DNA from: Fennellomyces sp. T-0311
Taxonomy: Eukaryota; Mucoromycota; Mucoromycetes; Mucorales; Lichtheimiaceae
Assembly: GCA_025266875.1 (NCBI GenBank)
Contig: JALLLT010000005.1
Location: 744,001-808,000 of the forward strand
Direction of reading: 5' to 3'
DNA length: 64,000 bases
The notes below the pieces were generated by a model. The model made no database searches and was not told where the DNA came from. It was given only the letters and a program-made list of their open reading frames with translations. Positions 33,722-45,333 of this stretch are shown one piece after another (position 1 is the stretch's first letter; each line of letters begins with the position of its first letter). A program made the translations under genes and the position numbers.

Positions 33722-35362
33722 ATGTATACATATTATCAAAAGTTTAGATTTTTTTATCTTCAAACAAAGCATGCTGTTATTATGATTCCATATCACTGTC
33801 ACTGTCCAAACGTTTAAGAGTTCGTCAAGGCGTGGCTCATCGATTAGAAATGCTGTAATAGTATCATACGGAAGATTTTATATATCAAGTCATTGAAGGA
33901 ATCTTTATGTGGAGAGAAGTCGTATAGATGGTAACTGTATAAAAAAATCTTATTCTATCGATTGCTCATCAAAGCTGCTTATATATCACAGTCATGTACG
34001 TACATTTTTATTGTATATAACCGATATCGGCAGAAGGAATATTGGCAAAGATTTGTGCCAGCGCGAAAGCTTATCCAAGAATGGACATAGGTAGTTGAGA
34101 ACTTGATTTCCACTTTCCTTTTGGCTTGCATTTTTCGCAAGTGTCCAAAAATATATATTTCTTCCAAGGGCTACGACGGTTATTCACATTATTACTTTCT
34201 CCGAATGTCCAGCTTCTGAATCACGAGTTATTTAGCTTCGATAGTCTTCGTCATCCAGTCAATGCAATCAGATTTTCTGGATCCTAAATATCGACTTTGG
34301 AAATAAACGCTAGCGTAAAAAACGCGATGCTATAGACATGTACGGTATATTTACTTGATCTCGAGTCCTTCCCTTCCATCGTGTTCGTTTACCGATATAG
34401 CTGCAGTCGTACTACAAATAATCAGTACTGAAGCCCCTGTATACCTACTCCAAAGGTCCGTTGAAAGACGCCCCAAGCGTCACTTCCATCTTTCGTCTGT
34501 CTTACTCGCTCTTGCACGTATTAAGATGCTTGTCTAGAATAAATTTCGGTTATCCAATAATGAAATCTATCGAACAAGTTGTATTACATCCTCCTTTTAA
34601 AATCTCTCGCCTGACTGTTTCCAACAATACGACAAGGTGAAATAGTCGTCGATAGCTTCGGTGCCCAAAATTTTTGCCAATCGGATACGCTTATGAGTTA
34701 GGTTGGGCGGTATTCGCTTCTGTGTGGCTCATAGTCTGATACTAGCTTATCGGCTACTTGCCACCGTGTAGTATATTCGATCGATTTGGCGATAAAGTGA
34801 TACTGGTTTTACTGTTTTATCAAGCAACGGCTTCGTCGAAGTATCATTCCAAAACGCGTGTCACTAACTTTCATCTAGGAATTGTAATTTTTTCACGATG
34901 TGTAGAAGTTAAAAGTGTAAAAGAGATGCAATGGTAACCAAAAAGATGGCTCGGGAATGACACAGTGTAATATTTACCAAAATCCCTCAAACTTAATTTT
35001 TTAAGACCCTTCTAGTAGATCGTTACTTTACGTCGAATTTGTGGATGACAACACACTTCTGATCCCTTGGTTAAGGTAAGCAGTGCCAAGATATTTCTTA
35101 TTCGGATATTGCTATTAGTATTTTCTGCGTTACTTTGCTTTTGCTTTATTGAATTTTTAGTATATAGATAAGCACATATTGATTTCTCATATTCAAATCT
35201 GAATGCAAAGGAACGGGTGTGTGGGAGATATAAATACATCTGTGTAGTTGAAAAAAGGATGGTGGCTTTATCGAAAGTACTGGTTGGAAGAATGTTTGGG
35301 TATGTATGATGAGCGTGTAAGACTGCAAGTCTGAAAAGGAACCGAATATCGCCCGTGTTACT
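33722..35362. other. AT-rich spacer between uL1m and P450
   Basis: Convergent 3' flanks of uL1m (+) and the P450 (-). AT-rich, without any supported gene. A degenerate integrase-like coding trace sits near 34690-34870 on the minus strand (listed separately). Confidence 0.5.
34690..34870 (-). mobile_element. Possible Ty3/gypsy integrase relic
   Basis: Reading the minus strand, 34740-34800 decodes HFIAKSIEYTTRWQVADKL. This resembles the retroviral-type integrase core pattern (VAIDYFTKWPEA-like) of Ty3/gypsy elements. Stops interrupt the frame on both sides and no long terminal repeats were found, so any element would be long dead. The match is short and judged by eye only. Confidence 0.3.
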
Positions 35363-37406
35363 TTAATGCTTCTTGTCAATGATAATCTTGCCAGAGGGTG
35401 TTCCTGTCATCATTGTGGTCGGGAACACGATAGGCTCAGACGCACGAACAGTATAGTCGCGGAGAAGAAGACTGATGATGGTCTTAATTTCTTGGATGGC
35501 GAACCAGCGACCACTATGACAGAGATAAGTTAAATCATGCTGACCACACTCGATTCAGATGTAACTTACGGGCAAGCATGCTTTCCTTCGCCGAAAAGAA
35601 GGAAGTCATCCCCAACCTTAGTAGATGGACGACCAGCATTGACAAAACGGAATGGTTTGAATTCGTTACGATCACCAGTTGCATCTTCGTAGCTACTGTC
35701 GTGATGGTTGAACCAAGCGTTGATATAAACATCGTGTCCTACAAAACACGTTAACCTATGATACCATTGATATATAAATATGTTACCTGGAGGAATTACG
35801 GTGCCGTTGCTAAGCACAATACTGTTGTTGCCGACGTTGCAATGGGGAAGCTCATAGTATTGGTTCTTCAAGCGCATGGCTTCACGACAGACACTATCCA
35901 GCTTGGAAAACTCCTTGATGATATCGAATGTAAATGCATCGCTACCCTCCGTTGCTTGTAAACCATGGCGCTCAAGCACTTCATTTTGCTCCTCTAAAAG
36001 CTCCTCCATCAATCTGGGATGCTGGAGTATCTTGTAAATAACAACAGTTGCATTTTCAGCGGTGGTGTGGATACTGGCAAAGATCAACGCAAACATCCAG
36101 TTTACACAATTATCGATGACGCTGACACCTTTTCCTGGTGAAACAGTTTCGAGGATGTCTTGAAGGATGTCCTCCTACCATTTTTACTCTGGTTAGTATG
36201 CTTGTTGCCTTTAACTGAATATAACGTACTGGTCGGACCCAGTTGGGATCTTTAGCACCTTGAAGACGCTTCTCAATTTCTGGCCCGATGGCTGCTGCCA
36301 TTCGTCTTCTGTAGCTCTTGACCTTCTCAGAGAACATGCCCAACAACCTATTCGATGCATGTTATAAGTCGGCTATCTATAAATCCATCATTTTTTTTTT
36401 CGCATACTTCATCTGGATGCTCATCAAAGATGGGAAGAAAATCATAAGCGGGTTTTTAGGTCGAAGCATAGAACCAACATCCAAGGTGAGATGCTGGAAG
36501 ATGTCAACGAGCTCGGAATTCTTGCAAAGCTCTTCACCAACGAACACGGAAGCACTAGCTCTCGCCACCATACGCTGAACAAGAGGGTATACACCTTCTA
36601 ATTCAGTAGGTTCTGTAATCCATCACTTGCATTTAGCACTTCTTGAATTGCCAATATCAACAAGTCAACTTACTTGTCAGTTCACCGCCCAAAACATCCG
36701 CAAGTCCAACAATCAACTGTTTCAAGTGCTATTTGTTAGTACGGTGACACAATAACACGCATTTATTTGGCTTACATTTTGTACGGCGCGTTTTGTGAAT
36801 TTCTTCAAATTGGGTGTCAAGTTATTAACGACAACTTTACGAGACTGATCACCAGTAACACTGTCTGACGGAATGCCTGCCAATGAATGCATATCAAATC
36901 GCTTTGTAATGCTGGTGATAAAGTCAAATTGGTTGTTCAAGAAAACTTCACGAACATAACGTCCCGAAACAACAGTGTTCATCTATACGTTGACAGATTT
37001 TAGTAATCCAATAATAAGATCATAATCTGGAAACTTACAGTTCCGAAAAGATGGACTCGGTACACTGGACCCAGCTTTGCGGTCCATTTTTCAATAAATG
37101 CCTGAGGATCCTCGGTATACTCCTTTGTTGATCCGAAAATCGGGTACTTGTACGGGACTACCGGGCATGTATCCTTTGCCTAACAAACGATCGGCTTTAA
37201 GGTTTTTTTTTCATGCGGAGATTGTACAAGTGGGATACGAGATCAAGAAACAACGATTGAAATACCTCAAAAAATGTCTTGTAGAGTGCATAACTGGTAA
37301 GAACTGCCGCTGCTGTAATGATACCAGTTTGTTCGCGTTGAGAGAATCTGGTGCTGAACTTGTTGACAAACTCAAGAACTTGATCGCTGGCGGATGAAAG
37401 AAGCAT
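35363..37406 (-). CDS. Cytochrome P450 monooxygenase
   Basis: Nine exons (37406-37266, 37179-37039, 36982-36776, 36728-36674, 36612-36408, 36347-36230, 36174-35787, 35738-35570, 35513-35363) give 524 residues. A single N-terminal membrane helix (TGIITAAAVLTSYALY) suggests ER anchoring. After PYKYPIFG comes the P450 fold: I-helix FASIHTTAENAT, K-helix E-x-x-R in VCREAMRL, PFRFVNAGRP, and the heme loop FLLFGEGKHACPGR with its cysteine ligand. The A-x-x-H-T-T form of the I-helix, with His in the usual acidic position, occurs in several fungal P450 families that include fungal ent-kaurene oxidases. The last intron splits the CPG codon of the heme loop. It stands alone between AT-rich spacers with no biosynthetic cluster partners, so its substrate is unknown. 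Confidence 0.93.
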
Positions 37407-40400
37407 ACTGATTTACGGCAGAGGGAGGCTGAGAGACACGGATAAAAAAAGTACTCGTAAAATATATATAACAATTCGGCGCATGGGCCGAATTGTTTTC
37501 TATGGTGGTCTTCCCATGGTTATCAGCTCCGAATTGATTCATAATTAACCCCACTATCGCTTTCTTCCATGACCGCGATAGAAGAGAGCATAAAGTCTTT
37601 ATTCGTGTTGATTTCCTCCATTCGAATCTGATTTGGTATACGGGCAGTTTAAGCTGCACAGTACTATCTTCAGGAGAATTTTTCTCAAAAGATCGAATAC
37701 CAAGGACAGTATGAAACAAAACTAAATGCTGTCACACAGAACCTGGAGTAACGGGCTCGTGATCAATAGATACTAACCATTTATGGTTATTATAAATTTT
37801 GAACCTGTTACAAGACGACACATCAAACTCGGGTTCAATGTATACTGCCTTACCAATGCTTTAATATAAAAGTACAGGGCATATGCAAATTTCAACGTAT
37901 CCACTTGGTAACAATTGCCCTGATAAAATTCGTACTATCAAGTACAATGAGGGGCGGATTTTTTTTATTTGCACCAATGGTCGGAAGTTATTTTAAGGCG
38001 CTTCCTACACTTCTTTGATCTGAATTCGTGATCTGAACTAACTTCATGCATTACATCAAGTCCCTACATTTCTGATCATCATGCATAAAGTTGCATTTGG
38101 TTTGTGCTTTTTCACGTGGCTTGAGTTTGTTCCGAGCCAAATGTGCATCTTCACAATTTGGTCAGTTGGGAGAATAAAATTTATGATTATGTAAACAGGC
38201 ATTACCACATCGTAATAGGGCGCCAATGCAAAATGCTTTGTAGAGCGTCACCGTTCAAAAAGCTTAAATACTCTCATAGTCGTTACATACTTTTTGAGCG
38301 AATTCAAACATAGCAATCTCTCACCTGGACTTCTTTAATTGTGTATTAGGCTTTACAGAGTACGTGGCATTACTGATAAGAATTTCAAGCAGGTAGTTGG
38401 GATCCGAGTATTGAGATCATGGCAAAGTATCAGATTAAGTAAGCTTACGATGTTATGCAGTAGCAATTTTCCACAATGTGAAAGGAAACTATGATACTGA
38501 ATCACGTACGTATGTAATTGTATTCTTGAGCGTCCGATGGTTAGCAATAAGTAGCGTCCTGGTGGTATATACATATTAGATCTTTGTACTAATAAGAGTA
38601 TCTACAGCGATCCCTCGTTTTTTTTTTCCTAGACGGACGTAACGTCGAAAATTGAAGGAAAAAACGGGGTTCACTGTATGCGACGATGTGTACCAAGGCA
38701 CATGTAGAAGATTCATATAACTACAACTTTCTATATTAGCAAACAAGATGTGGGGCACGATAGCAAGTGTATAGTAATAACTTCCGGAATGACAGGCGCA
38801 CCTTGATTATTTATATCTTAAGGCCACCATCGCATCTTGATCATCAACAGATTTTTTTTGGCATGGCGCGAAGAGCCCATACTATCAATAGTTGCGGACG
38901 CTCAAAACCGTATAATGCGCATTAGATGCAATTCGTAGTACCTTCTTCTATAATCAATGTCACGAGGATATGCAATGAAGGTCGTCATTTTGTGTCATTG
39001 TATTTTTTAGTAACAGGTATAGCACACGCCCTGGGAAAACGCATTTTAATTAATTATACATCTTCAAAATGCTTAATGGTGCTTATTTTTTTTTAGCCTT
39101 TCTCTATTAAATACTATTATCCCCTATATTTCATTTTCGTCTCGATCAATCCTAAAAATATTGTGTACGTACGTGTCATGCATGCATCATATCAGTAACT
39201 TTAATATCAGTAGATGGACATAATCGAAATTGTGAACTCACGAGAGTATGTTGTTATACAGTTTTGTAGTAGAAGTGATACCATATCACATCGTATGACG
39301 ACTTACTTCCGACTCAAGTATTGGAGCTAGATGCATGCATGAAATGTTTGAGATCATCATGCTGAGTATATACGTAGCTCTACAGAAGATAAATTCAAGT
39401 GCATTGAGGTAAACACATTTATACGTAATAGTACTTAAAGTGTATTCCACTTATTGACGCTTTACATATATTTACATTACAATGCACAGTACCCTAAAGC
39501 AGTACAACCGGCCCGGTGGACCTGCTATATATATGAAAGGGTGTACTTTACGGAATCAATATTGGAGTGTGGCACCTAAAATCACGTAGGACATCTGATG
39601 ATGGGGTTCAAAGTCGTAAATATAACCAGTATTTTTACATATATGCAAGCGTCTGCCACAACCTTATCATTATCATTGATTTTAAGAGGGAAGTGTCGCA
39701 TTAACAAGCATTACTGATTTGCCTATTATGGCACTCATACATATCATGTTTTCTTAATATTTCATAATGTGATGAGGTACTTCCTGCACAGCATACGGTA
39801 TGCAGCTTTCTATTATATCGTAATATTTCAAGGAATCCAAGAGCATAAGTTATCTATCGCTAAACCGATAACTCGCTCATTATCCTTCGGTTAGCTTACT
39901 TTTGCATCATAACAATGGTTTAGCCATGATTTTCGCAGGTTTATATGCTACACAAACATAAATATTTGTTTTTAAAGAAGCTCTCTCGTTAGATCAATCA
40001 GTATTGAAGTGCATCATACAGATACCAGTTCCGAAGATGCCGAGCAGGAACATTAACGTCCTACGAAATTTTTATATTAATTTCGTTTGAATATCAGTTA
40101 ACTATAGGAGACTATGTATTAAATAATTCACTGATACTCTTACCATCGTGAGCGCTGAATACCTACATAAACAGAGCTCAAGCCGATATCATGACCAAAC
40201 TGACATGAACGGAGCATATGCAACGGAGGTTCAAATGATTTGTCTCAATTTGTACTATGGCCAGTTGATTCATTCGCTGTACTGTAGCTTACGGAAAATA
40301 GCGCAGCTAACGACTCCAAATGGGCCCTGCATCTTTGAATATGCAAATGTGCGTATAACGTGACTTTATTTCTTAGGACATCATGTGTGCCTATTCGAGA

Positions 40401-42515
40401 AATCCTTTACTCAGGGAAGAATTCTCAAGAATAAATAGAAACAGGAGCACTAGCCGACGGGATCTGCCTAATTGTGGCGCACACGTAGATCGGAATGTAC
40501 TTCATCCGTGAATAAAGGTGGAATACAACAAAAAATGCTTGACAGGAATATAAGCTTCTTAAATGGAGAGTTGCCTGAGTATGTATATACGGGCATATAC
40601 CTTGTCACGACGGCATAAATCCAAACTGTATAGTCAGCTTAGATCGTACCATTATTTTATCACATTATAACAACTGTGTATATTCTCCGTGTTCACTAAA
40701 AATGCTTCGCGATCGGCACGGCATTTTCAATTTGAAAACCAGGATAAAGTTTCCAAGTCAACTGGATATACCGTATAATTGGATTAATGACAAGGAAGTT
40801 CTTTTTTTCGGCATTTTGTTATTTTTTTTAATTGAGAAGAAAAATGGTCAGACATCAGTGGATTGAAAGGATATTCAATGCGTTCTTAATCCCCCTGATG
40901 CACCCACTGTCATCCGAATAATGCTCCTCAAAAACTTTAGCATGTCAGTTTAAAATTTTCATTTCGTCACACATGTTGTCGTTGCTGTGGCAATGCAGCC
41001 ATGTTGGGTGAATAATAACTTTTATAGATATGTGATGCGCCAAGTCACGAGTCATCGACCGATCAACAGATTTGCGTGAGACGTGTGCTACTCACGCAGG
41101 TGGTTTAGTTTTATTAATGAACCACAAGGAGGAATACCATGTCCCACTGTGGATTAACGGCGTATAAAGAAACAAAGCCTGTTTATTCTAACTAAAACTG
41201 GGTAATTGATTATATGTATTTGGCAAAGCGACGGAGAGAGTATTGATAGTATCTATTATGTATGCGAAAGCATTAAATTACAGGCTTTGCACGCAAAATT
41301 CGCGCTGCATTGATGTGAACAACAGGCAGTTAAGGGACTCACATATAGAAAAAAGTGGATGCATGGTGCATGTGCGGCCAGAACTGAACTTCAAGATCAG
41401 TGATCTTTTCCCACAGGATCGCTGTGTCTTAATCCACTTTGCATGTACAGATGGAGCGGGCAAAACTCCTTATATAATAGCGTCATAATGCGTAGTATAG
41501 TAAGCAAGGGAAAAAAAAGCCAAGAGGAGTCATAAATCATCGATGAATGCACAATTTTTTGGTGATGATGCTGGGGGATGCGATCTGTAGATCAGGTGTA
41601 TGTACGATAGTTGCAAAAACAATAATCGCAAGGGGGAAAAGTGTCACTACGATGATGATGGAAAGATCGATGCGAATCGGATGGGCGATTTCATGATGGT
41701 TAGTTTATTTAGGTGCGATGCAAGGCTCATATGTTTCCCGCGTTTCTGCCATTTACATATGGTAACCATACATTTTCAACCCTCGTTCCCCCCTTTCGTT
41801 CCTTTTGTTTTCAACCATTGTTCGGATACTTATATGGCCACTTTACTGTTCTATCCTACCAGGGAAGGAAAAAATAGGGATCACTAATAGCCAAAAAATA
41901 AGGGGGACATGTGCAAAATTGTCGAACAGATTTTTCTCCTAGGCGCGCATACCAAAATGACCTTTTTTTAACATGTCAAACTTCCCCACCTATAGCCCCT
42001 TTGTCCCCTTTCAAAAAAAAAGAGTCTGAATTGGGGGTATTCCCACGCGTGTCCAAGAGTTTGCAACTACCAGGAGGAGCTGGCCATAAAATAAAGAGCG
42101 CGCGCGCGGCATATACACGCATACGTGCATTAACGATGCAGAATGACGAGGCTTGTTATCTCCCCCCAAATCTGGAGTCTGAAAGCGAGATTGTTTATTT
42201 TTTTTGTCTCCCACTCGTCACGCTGTCACCCCCAAAATCCCTTCGTAATCCCCCTTCCTCCATTTAACCCGCAGCACATCTTGCTAGTCTCTCACTTTGT
42301 TTGGCGAAACTTGAAAGATGAGAGAGTACAGCCGACATGATAATGAAATGAATTTTTCCTTTTTCGGGATTTCTTTATTATTTTTCCCATATTATCCTCG
42401 CTCACCAGGAGAAGAACGATGGGCGCAACAGAAAAAGAAAAAAAAAGATGAGGGGACGATAAATATGTATATAGTACCAACTGTATGGTAATCCTTCGAG
42501 GAAACCATATGGTGG

Positions 42516-42557
<42 letters not shown>

Positions 42558-42996
42558 AGTTGTACGTTAAAGTGTGAAGGGGCCAGGGGGGATCGGTAGA
42601 AAGAAAAGATGGGGGTTGGATCTTATGCAATGGGTTTAGGATGAGGAGGTGGGTAAACGATGGTTTGATCTGAAAGGTATAAGACCATTGACCGTGTTGC
42701 TATGCAGTGCAGATATATATGCAAGAAGGGAAAAAAAGTGGTGGGTGATGATTATATCACGTTGGGATCAAAAAATGCGAGGGAAAATGAGGTGTCGTTA
42801 TTCTTTGCCTGTGGGGGATACGGTTGGGATCCCAAGAGCCGCCATTAATGCCTTTCGTTCGAGTGTCGTGCGGATAATGATACGATATGTAGTGTCTGGC
42901 TCGAATGGTCTGGTACGCGAATAAAGCATTTGGTCTTTGCTCCTGCCTGCAATCAAATGAGTATTCTCACACATACATATGCCGACATGTATATTT
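37407..42996. other. 5.6-kb AT-rich gene desert
   Basis: The longest gene-free stretch in the window. It begins with the P450 promoter and ends at the 3' end of E2F. Base composition is clearly more AT-rich than in the gene blocks until about 41.5 kb. After that it becomes C/T-rich with homopolymers and a GT microsatellite. Frames are mostly below 90 codons. No tRNA, LTR pair or conserved coding trace could be supported. Decayed mobile-element DNA is a likely origin. Confidence 0.5.
42519..42553. repeat. (GT)n microsatellite
   Basis: About 17 uninterrupted GT units, the longest simple repeat in the window. It lies in the 3' flank of the E2F gene. Confidence 0.9.
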
Positions 42997-43896
42997 TTAC
43001 TTTACCTTTACAGGTCTGGGATACGGCTGTGCTCTCATCCTCGGAGATGCTGATAGCCGTGGCGACTGCTTAGGAGGCTGATGAACAGTTATGTCGGTGT
43101 TGTAAGGAGCATTGACGACCACGAGAACCTCTTGCTGTGCAGCCAGCATGACTTCAAACCGGGCAAGATCGTCCAGTGTCAAATAGCAATGGCTCTTATG
43201 ACGTTTCAGGACCCGTTCTATTTCACGATCCACTTTCTGTTTCATTTCGTTGAGATGTTCGTACTCTCGCTCGAGTGTACCATTGTGTCGTTTGAGCAGC
43301 GTCAGTCGATGTTCTAACTCATCTGCAGAGTCTCTGGATGACGAGGAGAATGATGAGATGGACGACAAGGATGACGTGGATGATGCTGGGGACGCAACAT
43401 TATCGGCAGGGTAACCTGGTGGACTACTGGTCGTGCTGGCAGCCGAAGTCGAAGTGCTGTTTCCGCTGTTGCAACAATTTTTTTGTGCTTAGCCCATGGA
43501 AACTCCTTTATAGATAAAGAATATAAATTTGCTTACATCCAGCGCACATGGTTCTTGGAATTTTTCTCAATAAGTCGAATACCCTCCAAGACGTTGGTGA
43601 TGTCGTAAATACGTCGCTTTTGTACTTTAAGCTGGGCTGCCGCACGGTTCAAATCCAGATCGCCGTGGGTACTGGATCGTAACAAGGCGATGAACTTTTT
43701 GGTCAAAAGACCTAACGACGAATCATAGCGACAGGACTGGGCGCTAGGGGATGTGATGGCTCCGGATGGGTGAATCTGGAAAGGAACTGTGCCGCACGCC
43801 AAAAAAAATTGTTAGTTTCCAACTATATGGTAAAATATCCTGGCGCCAAAATGTCATACCTGACTCATGTCGAGATCTCCGATGGCTGTTTGTCAT
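42997..43896 (-). CDS. E2F: E2F-family transcription factor
   Basis: Three exons (43896-43860, 43786-43537, 43465-42997) give 251 residues. E2F proteins switch on S-phase genes at the G1/S transition under control of Rb-type repressors. The winged-helix DNA-binding domain is at about residues 28-93: [17 protein letters not shown], then [20 protein letters not shown] and [19 protein letters not shown]. The [13 protein letters not shown] form identifies E2F, not its DP partner. A Ser-rich linker leads to a coiled-coil dimer helix ([20 protein letters not shown]) and a marked-box-like segment ([26 protein letters not shown]). The start at 43896 was chosen because only it joins exon 2 in phase. 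At 251 residues it is compact, and no separate C-terminal transactivation domain is obvious. Confidence 0.92.
43843..43850 (-). promoter_or_regulatory. E2F consensus site in E2F intron 1
   Basis: The minus strand reads TTTGGCGC, a perfect match to the E2F consensus TTTSSCGC, about 50 bases downstream of the E2F start codon and inside the first intron. Its position next to the promoter suggests autoregulation. One 8-base match can occur by chance. Confidence 0.5.
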
Positions 43897-45333
43897 TGTT
43901 AAAGCGAGTAAATAATTGCGAGAAAGGGGGTGAAGTAAGAAAAAAAGAAAGAAAGAAAAAAAAACCGAAAAGTGAGCGAGATTTTAAATAAAAAAAAGCG
44001 CCATGCAAATTCAACATGTAATCTCGTCGTTTTGTGTACCAAGAATCTGCACGGACCGGAGAAACCTCCTATTTTAGGCTGAACTTTTGCACAAGACCTT
44101 TTTACCAGTGTGTATAGTGAGTGTGTGAGTGTGTGTGTATGTATATTTCGCTTTGTCCCCCCTTTTTTTTGTGCCGTTGGGCAAACTGCTTCATTATGAC
44201 ACCCCTGCTGATCAGCTGGGCCCTCATCTTTCTATTATCGGCTTTTTTATATGCTTAGAAAACCTGGACTGCAATATTAAGCGGCTGGCCGTTTCGTACA
44301 TACTGTATAGTATAAAATGGATGAGGCTTTTGGGGAGAGGGGTGAGGCTCGCCATGGCATTATTTCCCTATTCTCATGAGTTTCGCTGATCCTCCTATAT
44401 CACCCTCAGTACGGCGGTTTTGTTGCTTTTTATCTCGGGGCATGTCCTCCGGAAATAAGAGCATCTACTGCTGCAGTCGCTGCTTGGCGTTCCAAACTTC
44501 TGCAACGTTCGTTACACCGGCTTTGACGGCACAGCTATTATAATCTTTTTTTATTGCTGCAGCAAAAAGTCATGAGGGTCAAGTCTGCGGCGCGTCATTT
44601 TTTCGCCGTTCTCGCTTTGTAGCGTTATATCGCTTAACCCAAAAAAACTCCCCTCTATCGCTTCCCTTGTTTGGTAGCATGTCCGGCCTCATTCATACCC
44701 CAAAAAAATATAGAACACTCACTTAATAATAGAAGCGAATACGTTTTCCTTGGTAGACCTGATGCCCGTAATGTTTGTTGGGTCCCCGGCTCTGTTTCCG
44801 AGGCACCAGGTTTGTGGAATTGCTCGATCAGGGCAAAACGGTGATCATGTGGCCCAGAATGGCAGGCCTCCCCTTTTCCTCTCTAACTATTGTTTGTATC
44901 TGCCATGCTGACTTGTTTTGAACACCCCCTTCAACCCGCTATAATATACCAAAAGCTTGCGGCTCCTTGTTGATCCAATTTGCATGAATCGAGACACACG
45001 CAGTTCTGCTCCGCTTCTTGATGATGCGGAATGGCGGACGACTTACTTAAGTTAGGGAAACAACAGCAGGTGATACATAACTTTGTGTGACAGAGTTGCT
45101 ACGGAGCCGTCCCCTCCGTCACCTGCGGGGAGTGTCATCATGTCGTTTGTTATGTGTGACACATAATGAAGCACTTGTTCACTGTATTTTTTTTCTTTCG
45201 AGCCCGCCTTCAAACAAAAGGGGTCCCCTACTTCATCTGACTCATTTCATGGGTGCAACGCGCATGAGCCACACTATATATTCGTCATGTAATTTGTATA
45301 TCTCACGAGGTACAGATTCCAGACCATTATCTA
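43897..45333. other. Spacer upstream of E2F
   Basis: Promoter side of the E2F gene, then the 3' flank of the RCC1L-like gene. Contains an A/G-rich run just upstream of E2F (43939-43965) and GT/GTGA repeats near 44110-44150. No gene was supported; longer plus frames at its right end are antisense shadows of the RCC1L-like gene. Confidence 0.5.

Noticed and set aside
41243..41488. 81-codon plus frame in the AT-rich desert
   Set aside because: The antisense frame is equally open, and there is no sign of conservation.
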